A model generated the notes under the pieces. The model ran no database searches. It had not been told where the DNA came from and worked only from the letters and a program-made list of their open reading frames with translations. A DNA stretch of 29,553 nucleotides from IMG/VR virus record IMGVR_UViG_3300008262_002649, positions 1-29,553 of that record; one strand, given 5' to 3'. Source of the DNA: a virus. Both the position numbers and the translations under genes were made by a program. How positions within the stretch are numbered: position 1 is the first letter of the stretch; every line of letters starts with the position of its first letter. Positions 20,496 to 27,832 of the stretch are shown in pieces.

Positions 20496-21683
20496 TTATT
20501 TGTTTACAGTTTGTGAAATTGCTTTCGAGTAAACTTCCATTAAAGGATCGGAAGATTTTGCAACCTTCTTTTCTTCTTCAATTTGGACTTCATCATCCAA
20601 AGCAGAACTATCAGCAGAAACTACTGGATTTTTGAAATAAGATTCTTTCAATGTTTCCATTTTTTCTGTAAATTCATCCTCAGTAGTAAACTCAATACTC
20701 TCTGCGAGTGATTTCATTTTCTCTACTTGGGTCTGCGTTAGGCCTTCACACGCTGCGTAAATAGCCTCAAACTTTTTGTGCTCATTGAGTTCTTTTTTCA
20801 ACTCAATAGCAGATTTGATTTGCTCATTGTAAGCTTCTTCAAGTTCTTCAACCTTAGCAGTAAGCTCTTCAACAACATCCACTTTTTCTTCTGGAATGTC
20901 AATGTAATGATCTTCAAACAAATCTTTTAAACCGGAAATAAAATCTTCAACGATTTCGGCACGGAGACCTTTTTCGATGGCAATTTCATTATCTTTAACC
21001 CATTCTTCAACCATGTAATTGAGGTAATCATCAACTTTGGTGGCCATTTCTTCTTTAATTTCTTCAATGGCGGCTTCGAATTGTTCTGTTAAAGCTTCTT
21101 CTGCTTCAGCAATAACTTCTTCAGCACGAGCAATAACTGCTGCTTCAAAAATTGTTGTTGCCTTAGCAATAAATTCTTCAGAAAGATTTTCGCCAGAAAT
21201 TAAAGCATCAATATCTTCCTTCATTTTTTCTTTTTTGATCATTTTTTTAATCATGGCTTTATCTTCTTTCTCATCTTCGTGGCCTTCTTTTTCTGCTTCA
21301 GCGATAACTTCGTCATCATCTTCTGTTTCTTCGTATTGCTGAACACCAACAGAACCTTTATTTAAAGGCATTTGATTTTTGCCAGTTTTGCCTTCTGGAT
21401 GCTCAACAGAACCTTGCTCAGCAGGTTGACCTTTGAGTTTTTTGGCTGGCTCAGAACCTACAGGAGGTGTTGCACCAGGAGGAGTTGCTGTAGGCGCTCC
21501 TTTGTATGCATCTGGACCAGAATCCGTTGTTTTGGTAACTTGTGTACCTATGTCACCAACTTCTTTGGTACCATAAGCTACATCACCAGCTAGTTTTTGT
21601 GGTTTATCTTGGCCAGATTTTTTGCTTGATACTGTACCAGCAAGAATCTCTTTAGCGGCTTCGGACAGATTAAATTTTCCCAT
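20496..21683 (-). CDS. 22: Prohead core scaffold gp22
   Basis: 395 aa, longer than T4 gp22 (269). The N-terminal ~130 residues are low-complexity (Gly/Pro/Lys/Thr, then acidic E-T-E-D-D-D-E), and the rest is strongly acidic, Ala/Glu-rich coiled-coil, as expected for the internal scaffold that gp21 degrades. I-A-E-A-E, L-S-E and I-E-E repeats supply potential protease sites. An exact late octamer lies 29 nt upstream and AAGGAG precedes the ATG. The extended N-terminus is unusual compared with T4. Confidence 0.88.
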   Translation of the reverse strand: MGKFNLSEAAKEILAGTVSSKKSGQDKPQKLAGDVAYGTKEVGDIGTQVTKTTDSGPDAYKGAPTATPPGATPPVGSEPAKKLKGQPAEQGSVEHPEGKTGKNQMPLNKGSVGVQQYEETEDDDEVIAEAEKEGHEDEKEDKAMIKKMIKKEKMKEDIDALISGENLSEEFIAKATTIFEAAVIARAEEVIAEAEEALTEQFEAAIEEIKEEMATKVDDYLNYMVEEWVKDNEIAIEKGLRAEIVEDFISGLKDLFEDHYIDIPEEKVDVVEELTAKVEELEEAYNEQIKSAIELKKELNEHKKFEAIYAACEGLTQTQVEKMKSLAESIEFTTEDEFTEKMETLKESYFKNPVVSADSSALDDEVQIEEEKKVAKSSDPLMEVYSKAISQTVNK

Positions 21684-21711
21684 TTTGAAAATCTCCTTGA
21701 TTTATATTGGA

Positions 21712-21719
21712 TATTTATA
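21712..21719 (-). promoter_or_regulatory. T4-type late promoter for gp22-gp23
   Basis: Exact TATAAATA on the minus strand, at the 3' end junction of gene 21. Expected start about 21706, giving gp22 a leader of about 23 nt that contains AAGGAG. Confidence 0.72.
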
Positions 21720-21720
21720 T

Positions 21721-22365
21721 TTAAAGTTTTTTTACGAGTGATTCCCAAATGCGTAGACTCACTTCTTCAATTTCTCTTTGAGAGGCTTTTTTAATGGCCT
21801 GCTTTGCTTCAGAGAATTGTTGTTCGGTCCATACACCGTTGACTAACACCCACTCTTTGCCTTCCATAATACCATGTACGAAAGCATTTGGAGCAGAAGG
21901 GTCTGCTACAATATCCGCCGCTGTGGCTAGATGAAAATCATCTTGAACTATGTTAACACCATTAACATTTTTAAGAGAACCCATACCACGAGAAGATACT
22001 CCAATTTGAGCTCCTCCTTCGATCAGGCTCTTAACAATGTTACCCATAGGGGTGTCAAGAATCTTTGCTTTGCCTATCCAATCATTACCTTCTTGACGGA
22101 GACCCACAACCATGTGTGAAACTCTGTCGAGATTAATGGATGGAGTGTCTGGATGACCCAGCTCACCAAAGGCACGGTTTTTATTAATATATTGTTCTGT
22201 ATATCTTTGTACTTCTTTGGCCATGGTCTCTTTGAGATATTTACGGCCATTTCGGTTTACCACTTCGGCTTGAAGAAATGGACCCTCGATAAACAAAGTT
22301 TTCTTGCCGTCTTTATCTTCAGCAAGATATTGTAATGTTTCGGTGACTTCTGTAATTAACTTCAT
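21721..22365 (-). CDS. 21: Prohead core protease gp21
   Basis: 214 aa, T4-like prohead protease (peptidase S77). F-G-E-L-G-H-P (H71) and I-G-V-S-S-R-G (S124/S125) are the catalytic His and Ser regions; the G-P-F-L-Q-A-E-V-V-N-R-N-G-R-x-Y segment near 28-43 is the family signature. It matures the prohead by cleaving gp22, gp23, gp67 and gp68. Its start overlaps the stop of the gp68-like gene by one base (TAATG). Confidence 0.94.
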   Translation of the reverse strand: MKLITEVTETLQYLAEDKDGKKTLFIEGPFLQAEVVNRNGRKYLKETMAKEVQRYTEQYINKNRAFGELGHPDTPSINLDRVSHMVVGLRQEGNDWIGKAKILDTPMGNIVKSLIEGGAQIGVSSRGMGSLKNVNGVNIVQDDFHLATAADIVADPSAPNAFVHGIMEGKEWVLVNGVWTEQQFSEAKQAIKKASQREIEEVSLRIWESLVKKL

Positions 22366-22757
22366 TATAGTCCCATTGCCTTTCGTTTTCTTAAAGATAT
22401 TTGCCGTTTTCTTAACGACTGCCTTAATTTACTTTTTCGTTTAAACTTAGAACGCCTGGCCGCCATTGATCTGCGCCTACGCTCTTGTGGTGACATTCTT
22501 ATTAAACGACCACCACGAATTGTATAACCTGATACCGCTGACTTCTTAACCCTTCGTTGTATCTTTCCTTTACGAAATCGTACACGAACAAGGCTTGTTC
22601 TTCCTATTTTTTGTATATTACCTTCGGCTATTTCATTAGCCAAGCGTTCCTGAATTTGGTTAAATTTTTCATTAATCAATTCTTCAATACGGTTATCTAA
22701 TAATTCTTTCGCCTCTATTAAATTACCAGATAATAATTTGGTAACAAAATCTTTCAT
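22365..22757 (-). CDS. 68: gp68-like prohead core protein with polybasic tail
   Basis: 130 aa, by position (between gp67 and gp21) the gene 68 equivalent. The N-terminal half is helical: L-L-S-G-N-L-I-E-A-K-E-L-L-D-N-R-I-E-E-L, a form typical of core proteins. The C-terminal 75 residues are extremely rich in Arg/Lys (R-R-R-R-S, K-F-K-R-K-S-K-L-R), which suggests binding to DNA or to the acidic scaffold. Assigned by location and general character, since T4 gp68 shares little sequence. Single-base overlaps on both sides. Confidence 0.55.
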   Translation of the reverse strand: MKDFVTKLLSGNLIEAKELLDNRIEELINEKFNQIQERLANEIAEGNIQKIGRTSLVRVRFRKGKIQRRVKKSAVSGYTIRGGRLIRMSPQERRRRSMAARRSKFKRKSKLRQSLRKRQISLRKRKAMGL

Positions 22758-23275
22758 TATGGATCTATAGAATAGTTGCCATAATTGAATGCAGCAGGAT
22801 CATTAAACTGACCACGCTGGTAATATTCATTCTCTTTACGCAACTCTATAACCATTGTATAACTATCATTGGCAACCATACCACGAGTTATAATACCAAT
22901 ATCCCCGTTGCACCCTGCTGTACCTCTTGCATTGTTTGGTATTGTTGTCCAATTTCCCATACCATCGTATTCTCCGTTACCATTCATAATTATTAATGGT
23001 ATGTTGGTGTTTGCTTTCCAATACAATTGAACATCACCCTCTGATCCACAGTCATACCACAAACGATTTAGTGCTAATCCGTAATACGGTAATGATGAAC
23101 CACCAGAACTTAACAATCCAGGTACACCGTTTGCATTTAATGCACCATATAATGAATTCGCTTGTATGCGAGAAGCATTTGATTCTTGTCCGGAACCATC
23201 AAAAGAAGCTGTAAGCTTAACAACAACGTGTTCGGTTGTATCTTTAATTACTTGATATGTAAATGAGTTTGCCAT
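22757..23275 (-). CDS. Putative virion-associated protein (172 aa)
   Basis: 172 aa. Starts F-T-Y-Q-V-I-K-D-T-T-E-H-V-V-V-K-L-T, then beta-rich with W-Y-D-C-G, Y-W-K-A-N and a G-N-G-E-Y-D-G-M-G-N-W turn region; the look is of a beta-sandwich surface or decoration protein. I recall similar proteins in the portal-to-protease interval of aquatic T4-like phages, without known function. AGGAA precedes the ATG. It ends in a one-base overlap with the gp68-like gene. Confidence 0.65.
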   Translation of the reverse strand: MANSFTYQVIKDTTEHVVVKLTASFDGSGQESNASRIQANSLYGALNANGVPGLLSSGGSSLPYYGLALNRLWYDCGSEGDVQLYWKANTNIPLIIMNGNGEYDGMGNWTTIPNNARGTAGCNGDIGIITRGMVANDSYTMVIELRKENEYYQRGQFNDPAAFNYGNYSIDP

Positions 23276-23278
23276 TTT

Positions 23279-23500
23279 TTATTCCTGTTTAAATTCTTCT
23301 GGTATAGAAGCGGACCATGTCATCGCTTCATATGGTATGGTTACATATTTATTAATTTTATCCACATAATATAATGCAACCTTTTGACCATTAGGAAACA
23401 ACCTAATGGATTGTCGTTTCATTATTAAAATATTTGGCGGATCTTGTTCGGCCTTATTCTTTTTTTCACAGAGGGTATAAAATTCTTTAAGTGTTTTCAC
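23279..23500 (-). CDS. Hypothetical protein (73 aa), GTG start
   Basis: 73 aa using a GTG start that overlaps the end of the gp67-like gene by 14 nt; AGGAAA within that gene is a plausible ribosome site. Sequence includes I-L-I-M-K-R-Q-S-I-R-L-F-P-N-G-Q-K-V-A-L-Y-Y-V-D in part, a beta-hairpin-like pattern common in small T4-like conserved proteins. Lies inside the head-assembly block and shares its late promoter. Function unknown. Confidence 0.7.
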   Translation of the reverse strand: MKTLKEFYTLCEKKNKAEQDPPNILIMKRQSIRLFPNGQKVALYYVDKINKYVTIPYEAMTWSASIPEEFKQE

Positions 23501-23726
23501 TCTCTATTTCCTGTTCTTCTGGTTGTTCCTCTGAAGGTTCAACCGCCATATCTTGTGCCGTGGCCAAAGGATCTTCTGCCGGCTTTAATATGTTTTGTGC
23601 AATTTGTTGCTTTTGAGCATCCAAATGTGCCATTACTCTATTTTGTATATCACTATAAAGTACATCACGCATATCTTTTGCATTGTCATCAAAAGCGTAA
23701 TCAATAATTGCTCTTGTATTTTCCAT
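23487..23726 (-). CDS. 67: gp67-like prohead core protein
   Basis: 79 aa (T4 gp67 80 aa). Helical N-terminal part (I-I-D-Y-A-F-D-D-N-A-K-D-M-R-D-V-L-Y) and strongly acidic C-terminus (E-P-S-E-E-Q-P-E-E-Q-E-I-E), directly after the portal gene as in T4. Core component cut by gp21. Start placed at 23726 because GGAGA lies just before it and includes the alternative ATG four codons upstream. Confidence 0.75.
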   Translation of the reverse strand: MENTRAIIDYAFDDNAKDMRDVLYSDIQNRVMAHLDAQKQQIAQNILKPAEDPLATAQDMAVEPSEEQPEEQEIESENT

Positions 23727-23744
23727 TATTTTCTCCATTCAAAA

Positions 23745-23752
23745 TATTTATA
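23745..23752 (-). promoter_or_regulatory. T4-type late promoter for gp67-gp21
   Basis: Exact TATAAATA on the minus strand, overlapping the stop codon of the portal gene. Expected start about 23739, leaving a leader of about 13 nt with GGAGA before the gp67-like ATG. Confidence 0.7.
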
Positions 23753-25442
23753 GTATTTGTTTTAATTTACCAAATGTTCCGGTAGACTCTTTAACTTTAG
23801 AAGCCGCTTTTGCTTGTTGTAATGCTTGGTCTGATGCTTGTTGTTGCATATCCATTTGATGTTCTTGGTCATCCGGATTTTGTGGTTGAGCAGGTACTTG
23901 TGACATCATGGTTTGTTGTGCTACGTCATTCATAACACCAACAGGCAATCCAAGACCAGCTTCTTTCTCTTTCTCAATTTCTTCTTGCATGCGCTTAATA
24001 TCATCATCATTTAAACGTAATACATTTCGTTGTATCCATGCCTGAGAAAAATACCGACCAGTATAAGGATCAACAGAACCCAACAACTGTAATCTGTTGG
24101 TCATTAACTCTGCTTCTTTTAATTCACTAAAGTTATTATCTTTAATAAAATCATAATGAATGTTTTCTTTAAACAAAGACCATTCTTCATTGGTACAAAT
24201 ACCTTTTAATACACATTGTACACGTAAAGCTTGGTCAAAAATATCTGAAAATTTATTACGAACTCTATCAACAAATTTAGCAAACTTTAATTCATCTCGT
24301 GTAACTTCTGCAACTCGACCAATCGAAAAACCTTGATTAGATTCTAAACGAGAAATAGGTACACTTAAAGAATTATATAATTTCTTTTGAAAATATTTTA
24401 CATCTTCTAACTCACCTAAGTTTTGACCACCCGGCAATGTAGTAATCTCTGTGCCTTTACCACCTTCACGGCGTGGCAACCAAAAATCTTCCATCATTGA
24501 TAAGAACTTACGGTCATCACGAACTTCACCTGTGTTGGCATCATACACAAGTTTGTTTTTATACTTGACCATAATATCACGGAGATATTGTTCCGCTTTT
24601 AACTTAGGTAAATTGCCTACGTCAATATAAAATATACGGCGTTCTGGTGCTCGTGAGATACGATAGATAACTGTCGCATCTTCAATCATTCTTAACTGAT
24701 TGAGTGGTTTAATTGCCTTGTGTAGATAAGATAACACCACAGCACGGCGAGAATCCATTAAACCAGAAACAACAGAGATAATAGAATCAGTTGTAATTCG
24801 TACACCAACAGGGCCATAATTAGTAGAACTACCGGTAACCACTTTGTCGTTGTAAATATAATACTCATTAGCCACATTTACAACTTCTGCACCAGTTTTA
24901 TCATCTTTTTGTTTTTTTAATTCACGAACTTTTCTCAATTTGCGTGGGTCAATGTATCGTAATTCTTTGATACCAGCAACTGGATTTTCTTTATCAATAA
25001 TTACGTTATAAAATAATCTACCATCAATATAATACCGGCGGAAAATATCTGAAGCCATATTATTATAATTTAATATTCTTAAAATATTTTGAAATTCTTC
25101 TTTGATGGCCTTTTTAATTTTTTCTGGCTGGTTTAAATTATCCAAAACAATATTGGTAACTTGACCGTCATCATCTTTTACAATAGCTTCGTTCACAATA
25201 TCATCAATAGCCGATTCTATTTCTGGTTGCATAGCCATTTCTCTGTAACGAGAAATTAATTCTACTTCATTTTTTGCTGTACCATCCAGATCAACATAAG
25301 TTCCATAGTAAGCGGCCGATTGTATAGTTAATGCACCATCTTCATTAGCCGGTGACGTAAAAGATTGTTGCGCCGATTGATCGCTCTCGGCTTTATCCCG
25401 TGCGATTGTGAAACCAAAAAGAGAGAATTTATTAGCTGCCAT
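23748..25442 (-). CDS. 20: Portal vertex protein gp20
   Basis: 564 aa (T4 524). Contains the conserved gp20 stretches R-Y-R-E-M-A-M-Q-P-E-I-E-S-A-I-D-D-I-V-N-E-A in part, Y-I-D-P-R-K-L-R, P-E-R-R-I-F-Y-I-D-V-G-N-L-P, and E-D-F-W-L-P-R-R-E-G-G-K-G-T-E-I. Twelve copies form the vertex for DNA entry and tail joining. The C-terminal 60 residues are Gln/Met-rich low complexity (M-Q-Q-Q-A-S-D-Q-A-L-Q-Q). It follows gp19 after a gap with a hairpin. Confidence 0.96.
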   Translation of the reverse strand: MAANKFSLFGFTIARDKAESDQSAQQSFTSPANEDGALTIQSAAYYGTYVDLDGTAKNEVELISRYREMAMQPEIESAIDDIVNEAIVKDDDGQVTNIVLDNLNQPEKIKKAIKEEFQNILRILNYNNMASDIFRRYYIDGRLFYNVIIDKENPVAGIKELRYIDPRKLRKVRELKKQKDDKTGAEVVNVANEYYIYNDKVVTGSSTNYGPVGVRITTDSIISVVSGLMDSRRAVVLSYLHKAIKPLNQLRMIEDATVIYRISRAPERRIFYIDVGNLPKLKAEQYLRDIMVKYKNKLVYDANTGEVRDDRKFLSMMEDFWLPRREGGKGTEITTLPGGQNLGELEDVKYFQKKLYNSLSVPISRLESNQGFSIGRVAEVTRDELKFAKFVDRVRNKFSDIFDQALRVQCVLKGICTNEEWSLFKENIHYDFIKDNNFSELKEAELMTNRLQLLGSVDPYTGRYFSQAWIQRNVLRLNDDDIKRMQEEIEKEKEAGLGLPVGVMNDVAQQTMMSQVPAQPQNPDDQEHQMDMQQQASDQALQQAKAASKVKESTGTFGKLKQIL

Positions 25443-25474
25443 ATTATTTACTTTTCCAATTCAATTAAACATAA

Positions 25475-25493
25475 ATGGGGTAAATTACCCCAT
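25475..25493. other. Perfect hairpin between tube and portal genes
   Basis: ATGGGGT pairs with ACCCCAT around AAATT. Neither strand has a U-tract immediately after it, so it is probably not a full terminator; it may stabilise the tube mRNA 3' end or reduce portal expression relative to tube. Confidence 0.7.
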
Positions 25494-25505
25494 ATAAAAA
25501 ACATA

Positions 25506-26048
25506 TTAAGAAGTAGTATTTGATTCCCAATATTGAAATGCAAATGTTGCTGCATATTCTTCAATAGAATCATTTGAACCCCAATCTAAATCAATTGGAG
25601 CCACATCTACAGGGAACAAACCAACAAATTTATATTTCTTTAGCTCTTGTCCGGCTTTACCGTATTGAGTAACTTCAGCATCAACTGAATAGTTTGCAGG
25701 ATTTACAGCACCTGCATTTCTTACGTTTGACACATGACTATTAATTGAATTCATCCACGACTCTAATGCATTGCGGATTAAAAAATCTTCATCATTAATA
25801 ATTTGTAATGTCCAATCGGTAAATGTTCTATTACCAGCAAACTTTAATTCACGTCCAAAATAATACAACGGAAAGCTGTTAACTGTTGAACCTGGTAACT
25901 GTGCTGTTTTTGCCATAAATGTTGTTTTTTGTCCAACAACAAGAGCATTTGATACTATTGTTGGGAATGTCAGAGAGACCTTAAATAGATTAGGACGAGC
26001 ACCGTCACCAATCATATTTGCTCTAAATTCTGCTACATTGAATGCCAT
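25506..26048 (-). CDS. 19: Tail tube protein gp19
   Basis: 180 aa (T4 163). F-R-A-N-M-I-G-D-G-A-R-P-N-L-F-K-V, the A-Q-L-P-G-S-T-V motif, Y-Y-F-G-R-E-L-K-F-A-G-N-R-T-F-T-D-W and the W-M-N-S-I helix are standard for T4-like tube subunits, which stack as hexamers inside the sheath. GGAGA precedes the ATG. A late octamer variant lies just upstream. A paralogous tube-like protein is encoded at 18481-19017. Confidence 0.95.
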   Translation of the reverse strand: MAFNVAEFRANMIGDGARPNLFKVSLTFPTIVSNALVVGQKTTFMAKTAQLPGSTVNSFPLYYFGRELKFAGNRTFTDWTLQIINDEDFLIRNALESWMNSINSHVSNVRNAGAVNPANYSVDAEVTQYGKAGQELKKYKFVGLFPVDVAPIDLDWGSNDSIEEYAATFAFQYWESNTTS

Positions 26049-26071
26049 TTAATTTCTCCTATTATTCTTAG

Positions 26072-26079
26072 TATTTATT
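26072..26079 (-). promoter_or_regulatory. Late promoter variant (AATAAATA) for gp19
   Basis: One mismatch from TATAAATA on the minus strand, overlapping the stop codon of the sheath gene. Expected start about 26066, 18 nt before the gp19 ATG. Confidence 0.55.
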
Positions 26080-27763
26080 AGACAGCACCAACAACTGTTG
26101 TGAAGTCAACACCAGTTCCAACGGCAATAAAATTCAATTGGATGAAATTGACTGAACGAGCAGGTTTGATGTAAATATCACCAACAAATTGATTTGAATC
26201 AATTACTTGTGGTGTATTATTTGTGGTGTCACAAACAACTTTAAAATCCGTAATACCACGGCGACCTTGTACATCTCGTAAAAATGGAGTTACCAATGAA
26301 ACAAATTGTGAACGAGTAAATTCGTCATTAAATTCAAACAATGAATACTTGGCTGCTTCTGCAATTGCTTTTTCTAAAACAATAAACAATCTACGAACAT
26401 TAATACGGTCAAATGCAGATGGTTTAGATTGTAGTGTTTTGTCACCAAATAAAATAATACCTTGTCCTGGGAACGAAACAACAGGATTTACACCAACTGA
26501 ATAAATAGTATCTCTTTGAGTTTTATTTGGATTCCATGCTAGTTTTATTGCATTTTTAACTTGACCACGATTTAAACCTGCTGGAGAATACCAAGGATCA
26601 CGAACAGTATCAGTATTAACACAAAGACCAGCCACATCACCATTCAATGGAACGTAACGATACTTGTTATTATACTTGTCATACATGTATTTGTAACCAC
26701 TATCAGCAACAACATAAGAACTGGAACGGTCTAAGGATGTTAACCAAGTTATAATTCCACTAACTTGATTGGTACTAACAGTATCAACAGCTGAAGTTGG
26801 CGGTGAAATAAAAGCAATACAATCTTTACGAGAGTTGACAACATTATCGATTACGTATTGTTGAACTAATGTGTTTGCTTCTCCTGTTATAACTAAAGAA
26901 ATATTGGTGTCTTCTTTATTTGCAAACAAATCATATCCAAGTTGTAAATCTCCGTTTGTTGGAACGGCATCACTACCACCACTTAAAGAAATTTGTTGAT
27001 TTGTTGTTAGATTTGCAAAAGTTGTATTTGCAGCTGTTGTACCCCAAGTTGTAAATGTTGAACTATAACTTGGTGGATCAATAGCGTAAATATAACGTGA
27101 GTTGTTAAAAATTACATTTTTATAATAGTTGCTGGATCCATTAATCGAAGCATCAACCGCTTTTGATACAAATGGATAAGTTTCTAATACTGTTCCTTGA
27201 GTTCCAGTAAATTTACCATCAGCATCAACTACAATAATATGCATTTCATCATTCGAACCGCCAACAGATGAGGCATAATCAGAAGTTCCTGGAGCACTTG
27301 TAAAATATGATTTATACGTCCAGCTGGTAAATAAAGATGTGTTGGCACAAACATGAACATCTAACGAATTACCTAAAGATCCAGGATAACGACCAATAAA
27401 TGATCCGTAAAAATTACCATTGTTGATATTCAAATATGTAAATTGAAATGTGTTTTCGTTTGGAATTTGCCAAGCGGTGTTTGATGTAGCGTTATTTGCA
27501 CCACTTTGTAGTGCTCGAACAACACTTAAATTATTTCCGTAAGATAAAAAACTAGATGCAGTAAAAAAATCTGTAGCGGTAGTGTCGGTTGGTGCACCAA
27601 ATACTTGTTTTAAAGTTGCCTCATTATCGACAAGAGTAATTTCTTTTGCTGGGCCCCACATAAAGTGTCCAACAAAAGCACCGGCCGTAGTTAGAACCGA
27701 AGGAACGACTGTAGTTAAGTCTATTTCGGAAACATTTACGCCTGGAGAGATTTGAAACGCCAT
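26078..27763 (-). CDS. 18: Tail sheath protein gp18
   Basis: 561 aa (T4 659). N-terminus I-S-P-G-V-N-V-S-E-I-D and G-A-F-V-G-H-F-M-W-G-P-A are the standard sheath opening; C-terminal I-L-F-G-D-K-T-L, F-D-R-I-N-V-R-R-L-F and F-V-G-D-I-Y-I-K-P-A-R-S form the conserved core that contracts. The middle is a variable surface domain and accounts for the length difference. AAGGAG precedes the ATG. Confidence 0.96.
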   Translation of the reverse strand: MAFQISPGVNVSEIDLTTVVPSVLTTAGAFVGHFMWGPAKEITLVDNEATLKQVFGAPTDTTATDFFTASSFLSYGNNLSVVRALQSGANNATSNTAWQIPNENTFQFTYLNINNGNFYGSFIGRYPGSLGNSLDVHVCANTSLFTSWTYKSYFTSAPGTSDYASSVGGSNDEMHIIVVDADGKFTGTQGTVLETYPFVSKAVDASINGSSNYYKNVIFNNSRYIYAIDPPSYSSTFTTWGTTAANTTFANLTTNQQISLSGGSDAVPTNGDLQLGYDLFANKEDTNISLVITGEANTLVQQYVIDNVVNSRKDCIAFISPPTSAVDTVSTNQVSGIITWLTSLDRSSSYVVADSGYKYMYDKYNNKYRYVPLNGDVAGLCVNTDTVRDPWYSPAGLNRGQVKNAIKLAWNPNKTQRDTIYSVGVNPVVSFPGQGIILFGDKTLQSKPSAFDRINVRRLFIVLEKAIAEAAKYSLFEFNDEFTRSQFVSLVTPFLRDVQGRRGITDFKVVCDTTNNTPQVIDSNQFVGDIYIKPARSVNFIQLNFIAVGTGVDFTTVVGAV

Positions 27764-27813
27764 TTTATTCTCCTTAATATGATGTTAATCTGGCAGTTAT
27801 GATACCATAGCAA

Positions 27814-27821
27814 TATTTATC
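27814..27821 (-). promoter_or_regulatory. Late promoter variant (GATAAATA) for gp18
   Basis: One mismatch from TATAAATA on the minus strand, in the 69-nt gap between terminase and sheath genes. Expected start about 27808, leader about 45 nt including AAGGAG. Confidence 0.55.
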
Positions 27822-27832
27822 AATCATAGGAT

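Noticed and set aside
21037-21342. 101-codon plus-strand frame, Ser/Ala-rich
   Set aside because: Antisense shadow of the Glu/Ala-rich gp22 scaffold; the composition is explained by the complementary codons.
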